NCBI GenBank assembly: GCA_002298915.1
Contig: DBML01000032.1
Location: 93,179 to 157,178 of the forward strand
Reading direction: 5' to 3'
From: Clostridium sp. UBA699
GTDB lineage: Bacteria > Bacillota > Clostridia > Clostridiales > Clostridiaceae
Length of the DNA stretch: 64,000 bases
Both the position numbers and the translations under genes were made by a program. The notes beneath the pieces were generated by a model. It was not told the DNA's origin, ran no database searches, and saw only the letters and a program-made list of their open reading frames with translations. Below are positions 48,421 to 55,648 of the stretch, in pieces. Position 1 is the first letter of the stretch; each line of letters opens with the position of its first letter.

Positions 48421-49173
48421 ATGGCAAATGTTACGATAAGGTTTTATGGCGAGCTGAACGATTTTCTTCCCCATACCCAGAGGCAGCTGCCCCTGAGCCG
48501 CTCCTTCATAGGCCGCCCGACAGTCAAGGAGGTAATCGAATCCCTGGAGGTCCCACACACAGAGGTTGACCTTGTCCTTGTGAACGGAGTCTCTGCTGAT
48601 TTTGCCAGACAGATGCAGGGCGGCGAGACGATATCTGTCTACCCAGTCTTCAAAAGCCTGGACATATCCCCGGTCTCCCTGGTCAGGCCAAAACCGCTCA
48701 AGGAAATCCGGTTCGTACTCGACGTACACCTGGGCAAACTCGCGTCATACCTGAGGATGGCTGGATTCGACTCTTTATACAGCACGGAAGCCTCCGACGA
48801 GCAGCTTGCCGAAATCTCCTCAACCCAGGACAGGATACTGCTCACCTTCGACAGAGTGCTTCTAAAAAGAAAAATCCTGATGTACGGCTACTGCGTCAGG
48901 TCCAGGCAGCCTCGGGAGCAGTTCATGGAGGTAGTTCGTCACTTCGGCTTGGAAAAGCTCATCAGACCCTTCACCAGGTGCATGATCTGCAACGGCATTC
49001 TCGAACCGGTTCCCAGGGAAGAGGTCCTTGACAGACTCCCCGAAAAAGTGAAAAGCTTCGCGGAGGAGATCACAGTCTGCCGAAGCTGCGGCAGACTGTA
49101 CTGGAAGGGAACCCATTACGAAAGAATGGCGGATTTCATAAAAAAAGCTACCTCAACCGGTCAGTTGAAATAG
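48421..49173 (+). CDS. Mut7-C RNase domain protein with N-terminal ubiquitin-like domain
   Basis: 250 residues. The N-terminal 85 or so residues form a ThiS/MoaD-like beta-grasp domain (Ub-Mut7C) without a C-terminal Gly-Gly. The rest is a Mut7-C domain: FVLDVHLGKLASYLRMAGFD (Asp101), LLTFDR (Asp144), and a zinc ribbon with CMIC (Cys187/190) and CRSC (Cys220/223). Mut7-C is a predicted PIN-like nuclease; targets are unknown. ATG 48421 has GGAGGTG nine bases upstream; a GTG inside that site is rejected. Monocistronic on the plus strand. Confidence 0.88.
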   Translation: MANVTIRFYGELNDFLPHTQRQLPLSRSFIGRPTVKEVIESLEVPHTEVDLVLVNGVSADFARQMQGGETISVYPVFKSLDISPVSLVRPKPLKEIRFVLDVHLGKLASYLRMAGFDSLYSTEASDEQLAEISSTQDRILLTFDRVLLKRKILMYGYCVRSRQPREQFMEVVRHFGLEKLIRPFTRCMICNGILEPVPREEVLDRLPEKVKSFAEEITVCRSCGRLYWKGTHYERMADFIKKATSTGQLK

Positions 49174-49176
49174 CTT
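49139..49176 (-). terminator. Terminator of the EamA-end operon, inside the Mut7-C 3' end
   Basis: Minus strand: AAGCTA ... TCAAC loop GTTGA ... TAGCTT stem (11 pairs with an internal bulge) followed by seven T. The sequence overlaps the last codons of the plus-strand Mut7-C gene. Confidence 0.7.
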
Positions 49177-49180
49177 CAGT

Positions 49181-50080
49181 TCATGCGGCCTGTTTCATTT
49201 TTTTGATGTTGGGATACTGAGAGATGAGTATTCCAGCCAGCATAAGAGCGCAGCCAAGGTATCCTCTTCCGCCAAGGTTCTCGTTGAGGATCAGCAGACC
49301 GCCGATAGCTCCGAACACTGCTTCCAGGCTCATTATGAGCGCTGCATGGGATGCCTTCGCGTTTTTCTGGCCCACAACCTGAAGGGTGTAGGCTATACCT
49401 ACGGAGCAGACCCCTCCGTAAAGGATCGGAAGTGCTCCCTGCATAACAGCGATCAAGGTTACATTCTCGAATGAAAACGCGCAGATTAGGCTGAGGACGG
49501 AGCAAGTCATGAACTGCACCAGCGAAAGCTGCAGCCCGTCCACCCTTTTGACCAGGTGATCTATCAGTACGATGTGCGCAGCGAAAAACAGTGCGCAGAA
49601 TACCTGCAGGATGTCCCCGTAGTTGATCTCGGTGAAGCCTCCCTTTATGGTTATGAAGTAGAGACCTGCGACCGCGAATGCCACCCCTGCCCAGTTGCTG
49701 AGACTTATCTTGTGCTTGAGCATGATTCCGATAATCGGCACCAGCACTATGTACATGGCAGTTATGAAAGCTGCGTTGCCTGCAGATGTATAGGACATTC
49801 CGACCTGCTGGAAGGTGTTAGCTATGAAGATTATGACCCCAGCGACAAGCCCTCCCTTGATGGGGCTTCCAGGCTTTACGTAATCCGGCTCTCTCCTTGC
49901 CTTAGTGTTGAAGTAGAGGAGCACCGGAAGAAGTGTCAGGCTTCCGAGCGCAAATCTGATTCCGTTAAATGTAAATGCGCCTACGTATTCCGAACCTACC
50001 TTCTGGGCTACGAAAGCGAATCCCCAAACCCACGCTGCAAGCAGGAGCAGCAGATTCGCCTTTAAAACATTTTTCTGCAT
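49181..50080 (-). CDS. EamA/DMT-family transporter
   Basis: 299 residues with about ten predicted membrane segments in two EamA repeats (LLLLLAAWVWGFAFVAQKVG in parts at the N-terminus; second repeat from about 155 with FCALFFAAHIVLIDHLV). The first-repeat motif VGMSYTSAGNAAFITAMY is typical. Drug/metabolite-type exporter; substrate unknown. It is the last gene of an eight-gene operon and overlaps the thioesterase stop by one base. Confidence 0.9.
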   Translation of the reverse strand: MQKNVLKANLLLLLAAWVWGFAFVAQKVGSEYVGAFTFNGIRFALGSLTLLPVLLYFNTKARREPDYVKPGSPIKGGLVAGVIIFIANTFQQVGMSYTSAGNAAFITAMYIVLVPIIGIMLKHKISLSNWAGVAFAVAGLYFITIKGGFTEINYGDILQVFCALFFAAHIVLIDHLVKRVDGLQLSLVQFMTCSVLSLICAFSFENVTLIAVMQGALPILYGGVCSVGIAYTLQVVGQKNAKASHAALIMSLEAVFGAIGGLLILNENLGGRGYLGCALMLAGILISQYPNIKKMKQAA

Positions 50081-50589
50081 CAGTAGCCCAGTTCTATTTC
50101 ATCCGGATCATCCTCGGAATGAAATACTCCCCATTCACCTTTGTCGAACTCGGAATCAGTTATCTTTTCAAGGGACATCTTGATGTACTTCCCTTCAGCG
50201 GTCACTGCAACATCACCGTTCTTGAGGATTATCTCCCCCGTCCCTTCAAAGAGCCTTTTGGTATCCCTGGTAATCCTGCCCACGACCTTAAGTTCCTCGT
50301 TCAGAGGAACAGGCTTCTTGTATTTCAGAACAAGCTCGGTCGTTACACCCCACATGCTCTCATCCTTTATAAGTATGGCCCTTCCTATCACCTCGTCAAG
50401 TATTGCAGAGGATACACCTCCGTGCATCCTTCCCGGATAGCTCTGGTGCTCATCCATAGGCTTGAACATGGCTGCGAGCTCGCCGTTTTCGAGCTCATAA
50501 AAGCTTGCCTTAAGGCCCAGGTCGTTCTGAAGGCCGCAGACAATGCACTTGCTGCTGTTCTGCTGCTTCTTTACAACTTTATACTTCAT
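50080..50589 (-). CDS. PaaI-family hotdog thioesterase
   Basis: 169 residues with a hotdog core (MHGGVSSAILDEVIGRAI, about 57-74) typical of PaaI/YbgC-type acyl-CoA thioesterases. Two Cys near the N-terminus (CIVCGLQND) precede the fold, a feature of the PaaI-like subgroup in Clostridia. It starts two bases past the dehydrogenase stop. Substrate unknown. Confidence 0.87.
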   Translation of the reverse strand: MKYKVVKKQQNSSKCIVCGLQNDLGLKASFYELENGELAAMFKPMDEHQSYPGRMHGGVSSAILDEVIGRAILIKDESMWGVTTELVLKYKKPVPLNEELKVVGRITRDTKRLFEGTGEIILKNGDVAVTAEGKYIKMSLEKITDSEFDKGEWGVFHSEDDPDEIELGY

Positions 50590-50591
50590 AA

Positions 50592-51521
50592 TTATGTCTC
50601 CTTTCCATAGTCGAATAGATATTTATCTGCCTGAGCGAAAAACACTTCCAGCTCTTCTGCAGACTCTTTCAGTTTTGAAGCCTCAGCCACAGTGAGGCTT
50701 GGCTCAAGGATATTCGTCACACCTCTGCTTCCAAGCAGGACTGGGAGGCTGAGGTACATGTCTTTAATGCCGTACTGGCCGCTGAGGTAAACCGAGACCG
50801 GCAGCGGGCCTTCCGACCTGCCAAGGATAGCTTCCACTACCCTCACAGCTGCGAGCGATATCGCGTAACAGCTGTGCTCCTTAGCCAGTCTTATTTCCCA
50901 TCCAGCCCTCTTTGTGCTCTCCTCGATTTCTCTCCTGGCTTCTTCATCGAGCCCGATGCTGCGTCCCCACAGAGGTATAAGGGAATCACCGTGCTCTCCA
51001 ATAACCATGGCATCGAGGAGGTGCGGTTCTGTCCCTGACCTGTCCGCAAGAATCCTTCTAAGTCTTATCGTATCAAGAAGCGTTCCGGTGCCGATCACCC
51101 TGGAAGGGTCGACGGCCGACAGCTTCATTGCAGCATATGACATGACATCGACAGGATTTGTTAGAACCAGAAGTATGCAGCCTGGGCTGTAACTCATGAT
51201 TTCGGGCACCATTTTTTTGTATATGGCAAGATTTTTTTCGAGCACATCCGTCCTGCTGCCGTTTTCCTCTGGCAGCACACCTGCAGTAATTATCACAATT
51301 TCCGAGCCCGCAGAGTCCCGGATGTCGCCTGACTGAACAAATGGGCCGCCATCCAAGCCTGTGCAGTGGTAAATGTCGGCCGCTTTCGCCTCCGCCCTTT
51401 CCCTGTTGCGGTTCAGGAGAACCAGCTCGCCTGCAAGGTTCTTCAGCATCAAGGTGTAAAGGATCGCAGACCCTATCTCCCCAGCCCCTACAACGGTTAT
51501 TTTCGTCCTTTTATATGCCAT
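50592..51521 (-). CDS. Lactate/malate dehydrogenase family protein of atypical specificity
   Basis: 309 residues with Rossmann motif GAGEIGSA (12-19) and intact catalytic residues: Arg90, Asp150 and Arg153 in LLDTIR, His177 in GEHGDS. Two determinants deviate. By hand alignment with Bacillus LDH, the specificity position (Gln in LDH, Arg in MDH) is Pro84, and the Asp that binds the NAD ribose is Asn37 followed by Arg (LLNRNR), which could favour NADPH. It is probably a 2-hydroxyacid dehydrogenase, not necessarily for lactate. It lies in an operon after DUF503. Confidence 0.85.
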   Translation of the reverse strand: MAYKRTKITVVGAGEIGSAILYTLMLKNLAGELVLLNRNRERAEAKAADIYHCTGLDGGPFVQSGDIRDSAGSEIVIITAGVLPEENGSRTDVLEKNLAIYKKMVPEIMSYSPGCILLVLTNPVDVMSYAAMKLSAVDPSRVIGTGTLLDTIRLRRILADRSGTEPHLLDAMVIGEHGDSLIPLWGRSIGLDEEARREIEESTKRAGWEIRLAKEHSCYAISLAAVRVVEAILGRSEGPLPVSVYLSGQYGIKDMYLSLPVLLGSRGVTNILEPSLTVAEASKLKESAEELEVFFAQADKYLFDYGKET

Positions 51522-51547
51522 TCATATCACCTCTGTACCGATCTCGA

Positions 51548-51829
51548 TCAAAGTATCTCTATCTGGTAGTCCAGAAGCTCCGCCTCGGTATTTGATTCGA
51601 TGAAGTTAACAGCATTCTGTATCACGCTGTTCGCAACCTTTGAGTCATTGCTAACGCAGGCAAGCCCGATGACTATTGACTGGTGCAGGTCAAGGTCCTC
51701 GACCTCAGCGACCGAAACGTTGAACTTGTTGCTTACTTTTGCCGTGATGCTTTTGACTATCATCCTCTTCTCTTTAAGGGAATGAACCCAGTTTGCATGA
51801 AGGTAAACCTTTCCCGTCCCTATGATCAT
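51548..51829 (-). CDS. DUF503 protein (YlxP family)
   Basis: 93 residues with VHSLKEKRMIVKSI and FNVSVAEVEDLDLHQS, the DUF503 signature. YlxP is usually encoded near rbfA/infB in Firmicutes and has been proposed as a ribosome-associated factor; here it sits in an unrelated operon. Start after GGGGTGG. Confidence 0.92.
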   Translation of the reverse strand: MIIGTGKVYLHANWVHSLKEKRMIVKSITAKVSNKFNVSVAEVEDLDLHQSIVIGLACVSNDSKVANSVIQNAVNFIESNTEAELLDYQIEIL

Positions 51830-51850
51830 TAAACCACCCCCGACCTGTAT

Positions 51851-52465
51851 TTATTGGATAAGCATGGTCATCCTGCCTGTCAGGTAATACATGAGGCTCT
51901 CGTCTGCGTCGACAAGCCACACCCCGTCCTTCATTACCAGTTTGACCTCTGTGTCTCCTTCCGACTTGTCATATTTGCCGCTTTTCAAGTCTTCCGGAAT
52001 ATGCTTTGACAGGAAAGCCTTGAACTCCAGAACCACCTTCTCCTTCTGGGCTTCCGTTCCAGCGAGGTAATCCTTGAGCATTGGATTCAGCTGTTCGCTG
52101 TACTTGTTGTAAAAGCTGAACAGGTCCACGCTTGATATGTGGACTTTCGCCACGGCGCTGCTCCCGTTTACTTCGACGTCATCTATCCTGTATTCGATCT
52201 TCGAGAGAACCTGAACTATAAGGTCCTGGTATTCGCCGCCGCCCATCTCCGACAAAAGCGAATTGTAACTGCAGCCGGGCACTGTGTATTGTTCAGCCTC
52301 AGCGAGCTTCCCTTCCTTGACTTTAGAAAGGAAGCTGCTTACAGCTTCTTTTGCAGGACCCTTCCCGCTGCCGGAACCTGTAAGCATGTAGTACGCAGAC
52401 GCGGCCACAATCGAAATCACCAGAAGCACGATCAGTCCTTTAGATGATTTACTTATCGAAGACAC
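51851..52465 (-). CDS. Membrane-anchored hypothetical protein
   Basis: 204 residues: a short Ser/Lys-rich N-terminus, one membrane segment (about 10-27), then an extracellular alpha/beta domain in which AKEAVSSFLSKVKEGKLAEAEQY resembles, in two parts, the opening helix of DUF4878/DUF5105 (NTF2-like) lipoprotein domains. The GTG start at 52465 overlaps the end of the 51-codon gene by 17 bases, with GGGGG directly before it, so translation is probably coupled. Function unknown. Confidence 0.8.
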   Translation of the reverse strand: MSSISKSSKGLIVLLVISIVAASAYYMLTGSGSGKGPAKEAVSSFLSKVKEGKLAEAEQYTVPGCSYNSLLSEMGGGEYQDLIVQVLSKIEYRIDDVEVNGSSAVAKVHISSVDLFSFYNKYSEQLNPMLKDYLAGTEAQKEKVVLEFKAFLSKHIPEDLKSGKYDKSEGDTEVKLVMKDGVWLVDADESLMYYLTGRMTMLIQ

Positions 52466-52604
52466 CCCCCGATTTCTTGCTGGACTTGCCCTTCTGGGCT
52501 TTTCCCATGCTTTTCTGGGCCCTCAGGTAGGATCCCTTTTCGCTGCCCTTCTGTTTTTTTGCCTCTATGAGTTTCTTCATTATTTCTATGTTCTTTTCCG
52601 ACAT
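52449..52604 (-). CDS. Small basic protein, 51 residues
   Basis: A complete small gene: MSEKNIEIMKKLIEAKKQKG at the start, a Lys/Ser/Gly-rich middle (YLRAQKSMGKAQKGKSSKK) and SGGVFDK at the end. Strongly basic, no Cys, no membrane segment. AGGGGAA precedes the ATG, which begins two bases past the TPR lipoprotein stop, and its 3' end overlaps the next gene. A small RNA- or ribosome-binding protein is one possibility from composition alone. No family recognised. Confidence 0.75.
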   Translation of the reverse strand: MSEKNIEIMKKLIEAKKQKGSEKGSYLRAQKSMGKAQKGKSSKKSGGVFDK

Positions 52605-52606
52605 TT

Positions 52607-53263
52607 CTATTCCCCTATCAGTTCCTTGAATTCTTTTGAGTTTTTCACCGGATTGAAGTCAGCTTCAGTTTTTGCTTCCTCTTTTATTTCCGGATTTATG
52701 TCAATTGCCAGCTTGAGGTACTTGACAGTGTTGGAGACGTCTCCCTTCCTGCCGTATATGCTGGCTATACCGTAGTAGCTCCAGTCCTCCTTCGAAATCT
52801 CCAGGGCCTTCTGGTACCACACCAGGGCCTCGTCGTAGTGCTTGTAAAGCTCCAGTGAGAGCGCTTTGTTAAACCTTGCCAGGTAATCGTCAGGTTTGAG
52901 CTCCAGGGCCTTGTCCAGGTTCTTAGAGCCCTCCTCGTAGTTCCCTGCATAACATTGAGCTATGCCCTTGATGTAGTATGCCTTGTAGAAGTCCGGGGCC
53001 TCAGATATGACTTCGTTCTCGGCAGCGATGGCTTCGGCGTACTTCTTCTCGAGGAAAAGGCCGTAGCCTTCCTGAGCCTTCGACTCAAGCTTGGCGGCCT
53101 TCTCCCTGGCTGCAGCTTCAGCAGCTGCCTCTTCAGCTGTCTTTGCAGCCGTCTCAGAAGTGGTCCCTGTTTTATTGTCCCCAGTGCTCTGATCCTTTGA
53201 GCATGCCGACAGTGATATAAGCAGCAAGACCGCAAGCGCAGCTGCCGCTATTGTTTTCTTCAT
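52607..53263 (-). CDS. TPR-repeat lipoprotein
   Basis: 218 residues with a lipoprotein signal peptide and lipobox LSAC (Cys21), an Ala/Glu-rich linker, then about four TPR-like repeats (KYAEAIAAENEVISEAPD, NYEEGSKNLDKALELKPD, HYDEALVWYQKALEI, and a final NTVKYLKLAIDINPE). It should be anchored on the outer face of the membrane as a protein-interaction scaffold. ATG 53263 follows GGAGGACGACCG; the longer frame is rejected. It lies between the deacetylase and the 51-codon gene. Confidence 0.88.
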   Translation of the reverse strand: MKKTIAAAALAVLLLISLSACSKDQSTGDNKTGTTSETAAKTAEEAAAEAAAREKAAKLESKAQEGYGLFLEKKYAEAIAAENEVISEAPDFYKAYYIKGIAQCYAGNYEEGSKNLDKALELKPDDYLARFNKALSLELYKHYDEALVWYQKALEISKEDWSYYGIASIYGRKGDVSNTVKYLKLAIDINPEIKEEAKTEADFNPVKNSKEFKELIGE

Positions 53264-53276
53264 CGGTCGTCCTCCT

Positions 53277-54182
53277 TTAGTTGACAGGATAGTTTGGATT
53301 AGTGAGCCTGGTCTTGAACACAGACATCGAATGGAACGTGCTGATGTACACCCTGTCAAGCGTTAGGATGCCGTCAGACTTGTCGGACCATCTGCCGTTT
53401 GTGGTGAAGGCCATCCTGTAGCCTGCTTCCTGTACGGCTTTCAACGTGTCGTCGTTATATTTCCCTGTAGGGTAAGCCACATATTTAACAGGCCTTCCAA
53501 GCAGCTTCTCCAGCACTGCCTTCGACTCCTTCAGCTCTGCCAGCTGCTGGGCATAGCTCAGCGTGTCGAGGTCGGGATGCGTGGCTGTATGGCTCTCTAT
53601 GTCTATGCCTGCCTTGTCCATCTCCTTCAGCTGAGCCGAAGTCAGGCAGTTCGGGTTTACATCTATCACGGAAGTTACCATGAAAATGGTTGCCTTGAGG
53701 CCGTACTTCTTGAGGATAGGGAATGCCTCCGTATAATTGTTTTCATAGCCGTCGTCAAGGGTTATGACGATCGACTTGTCCGGAACGGCAACCTTGTTTT
53801 CGAAATAATCGTAGAGTTCGTCCAGAGTCAATGTTGTGTAACCCTGGTCTTTGATGTATTTCATCTCAGTGTCGAACTGCTCCGGAGGCATCACTATGGG
53901 ATTGCCTGACTCAACTCCTATCGAATGATACATAAGCACGGGTACTCCGTGGACTGTATAAGCAGTTTTGGTTGTATTCGCTGCGCTTGTATCTGTGCTC
54001 TGCTTGCCTTCAGAGGAAGTGTCGGATGTGTTTGTGGCGTTGCTGTCGCTGCTGCTCTGCGTTGTGTTCGTGCCAGCCTGAGTGTTGCTCTCCGCCGCAG
54101 TGTTCTGCACGCTGCTTTTGCTGCTGCAGCCTGCTACCGCGAAAGCGGCCAATATCATGATTATTGCTAATGATTTCCTCAT
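53277..54182 (-). CDS. Polysaccharide deacetylase lipoprotein
   Basis: 301 residues with signal peptide and lipobox VAGC (Cys19), a Ser/Thr/Asn linker (about 20-75) and a NodB domain: VPVLMYHSIG, TLDDGYENNY (motif 1 with the Asp pair; the usual first Phe is Leu), HTATHPDLD (motif 2, metal His residues) and YPTGKYNDDT (motif 3). It probably acts on peptidoglycan or another wall glycan outside the cell. It is the first gene of the operon; a TATAAT box without a good -35 lies about 35 bases upstream. Confidence 0.92.
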   Translation of the reverse strand: MRKSLAIIMILAAFAVAGCSSKSSVQNTAAESNTQAGTNTTQSSSDSNATNTSDTSSEGKQSTDTSAANTTKTAYTVHGVPVLMYHSIGVESGNPIVMPPEQFDTEMKYIKDQGYTTLTLDELYDYFENKVAVPDKSIVITLDDGYENNYTEAFPILKKYGLKATIFMVTSVIDVNPNCLTSAQLKEMDKAGIDIESHTATHPDLDTLSYAQQLAELKESKAVLEKLLGRPVKYVAYPTGKYNDDTLKAVQEAGYRMAFTTNGRWSDKSDGILTLDRVYISTFHSMSVFKTRLTNPNYPVN

Positions 54183-54257
54183 AATATCCCCCTTGATTTA
54201 GATTCTACACTTCATTATAATCTAAAAACGCCTCATATTCCATAAACAAACAGTAAA

Positions 54258-54286
54258 TTGTATACATCAACCTTTGGTGGTATAGT
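54258..54286 (+). promoter_or_regulatory. Promoter of the Trm11-like methyltransferase gene
   Basis: TTGTAT (54258-54263), 17-base spacer, TATAGT (54281-54286) with extended TG. Confidence 0.65.
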
Positions 54287-54306
54287 ATAGGAAAGGATGT
54301 GTTTAG

Positions 54307-55284
54307 ATGACGAATCGATTGTACAAGGATAAGATACCGCATTTCAAAAACGGCTGCAGGAGCGGAAAATACCTCTACACCACAAACAGCTCTCAACAGG
54401 AGAGAAGCCTCTGCCAGCTTGAGATGAGGCATCTCTTCGGCGAAGTACCTGCTTCAAAGGATTTCTTCACGAATGTTTATGTGGATCCGAGCAGGAGCCC
54501 ATTCATCAGGCACTGCATCTCAGTGCTCCTGGAGGCTTCCTGCATTGAAGACCTGCAGAAAAGCATAATGTCAGAAGGGCTTTCAGCTGAAAATTTCAAA
54601 GTTTACTTTGTGGATATCGAGGGTGAAAAGGTTCCCTTCCAGGAAAGGCGTATGCTCGAGAGGGAAAGTGGAAAATCGATAAGCGGAAATGCTGAGATGG
54701 AGGAGCCTCAGACGATATTCGGCGTCACCAAAAAAGATGGCATGCTTGTTTTCGGTTTCTGCGAAAGCAGCGACTTCCGCTGGCAGAAGCACAGGAACAA
54801 GCCATTTTCATATTCGAATTCCCTGAGCGTTGAAGTCTCAAGGGCTGTTGCGAACATAGCCGCCCCCTTCAGCAGCGGTTCAACCCTTGTCGACCCCTGC
54901 TGCGGTGCGGGCACAGTTGTTCTTGAAGCTCTGGACCTTGGGATCGATGCGGAGGGCTATGACATAAACATGAAGATCGTTTCTAATGCGAAGGCAAACC
55001 TGGAGCATTTCGGCTTCAGTGACGCTGTTAAGGCTGCAGATATGCGCACTCTGGAGAAGCATTATGATTCCGCTGTCCTTGACCTTCCCTACGGCGTTTT
55101 CACGACCGTTACGCAGGCTGAACAGCACTCGCTTATAGCTCATGCAAGACGTCTGGCTGACAGGGCAGTAATAATCACCTTCGAGGATATGACCAGGCCG
55201 ATAACAGGCTCAGGCTTCACAATAGAGGATAGCTGCACCGTCTCCAAAGGAAGGTTCACAAGGCATATATATGTTTGCTCCTGA
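54307..55284 (+). CDS. Trm11/UPF0020-like SAM-dependent methyltransferase
   Basis: 325 residues. The C-terminal Rossmann domain has LVDPCCGAGTVVLEALDLG (about 194-212), GYDIN as the SAM-ribose acidic site, and the catalytic-type motif VLDLPYGVFT in place of NPPY/DPPY. The N-terminal half, about 160 residues, resembles the RNA-binding part of Trm11/TrmG10 proteins but lacks a clear THUMP signature. Probably an N2-guanine tRNA methyltransferase or relative; position unknown. Monocistronic, with its own promoter and terminator. Confidence 0.8.
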   Translation: MTNRLYKDKIPHFKNGCRSGKYLYTTNSSQQERSLCQLEMRHLFGEVPASKDFFTNVYVDPSRSPFIRHCISVLLEASCIEDLQKSIMSEGLSAENFKVYFVDIEGEKVPFQERRMLERESGKSISGNAEMEEPQTIFGVTKKDGMLVFGFCESSDFRWQKHRNKPFSYSNSLSVEVSRAVANIAAPFSSGSTLVDPCCGAGTVVLEALDLGIDAEGYDINMKIVSNAKANLEHFGFSDAVKAADMRTLEKHYDSAVLDLPYGVFTTVTQAEQHSLIAHARRLADRAVIITFEDMTRPITGSGFTIEDSCTVSKGRFTRHIYVCS

Positions 55285-55293
55285 GAATATTTA

Positions 55294-55330
55294 AACCCAC
55301 ACAATCATTATTTTGTGTGGGTTGTTTTTC
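55294..55330 (+). terminator. Intrinsic terminator after the methyltransferase gene
   Basis: AACCCACACAA / TTGTGTGGGTT stem (11 bp), 8-base loop, then TGTTTTTCTT-type tail. Confidence 0.85.
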
Positions 55331-55339
55331 TTATCTATT

Positions 55340-55492
55340 CTATTTTGGTTTTATTACTTTTTCTGCTTCTCCGCTTACAAAGTCAACTTCCTCGTCTGCC
55401 GGGACTGCCTCGGGCTTAATATAATCCTTGATGTTCTCGTCTACGATAAGTTCCTTTCCGTCCGGATCAATCAGCACTCTTCTCTTACTCAT
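55340..55492 (-). CDS. Small protein of 50 residues with its own strong promoter
   Basis: MSKRRVLIDPDGKELIVDEN at the start, an acidic middle (PADEEVDFVSGEAEK) and a basic end (VIKPK). A second ATG sits directly before the first, so the protein may begin Met-Met. AAAGGAGTGGTG precedes it. A near-consensus promoter lies about 50 bases upstream, pointing to good expression. No Cys or membrane segment, and no family recognised. It lies alone between the methyltransferase and carB. Confidence 0.72.
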   Translation of the reverse strand: MSKRRVLIDPDGKELIVDENIKDYIKPEAVPADEEVDFVSGEAEKVIKPK

Positions 55493-55542
55493 CATCACCA
55501 CTCCTTTGATTATAAATGTTGAACCTAGCTGAGCTTTATTTG

Positions 55543-55571
55543 ATTATACACAATATTCTGTCACTTTTCAA
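55543..55571 (-). promoter_or_regulatory. Promoter of the 50-residue gene
   Basis: Minus-strand TTGAAA (55566-55571), 17-base spacer, TATAAT (55543-55548). Confidence 0.85.
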
Positions 55572-55614
55572 CAACCATTTATTCGCTTCCAGGGGAGCGG
55601 TACATAAAATTGAA

Positions 55615-55640
55615 GCTGCTGCACCATCAGGCGCAGCAGC
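55615..55640 (-). terminator. Terminator after carB
   Basis: Minus strand: GCTGCTGCGCC / GGTGCAGCAGC stem (11 bp, one G-U), 4-base loop, then TTCAATTTTA, nine bases past the carB stop. Confidence 0.8.
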
Positions 55641-55648
55641 AAATTGAT

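Noticed and set aside
53090..53160. Ala/Glu-rich repetitive stretch in the TPR lipoprotein considered as a DNA repeat
   Set aside because: It is low-complexity coding sequence of a linker, without an exact nucleotide repeat unit.
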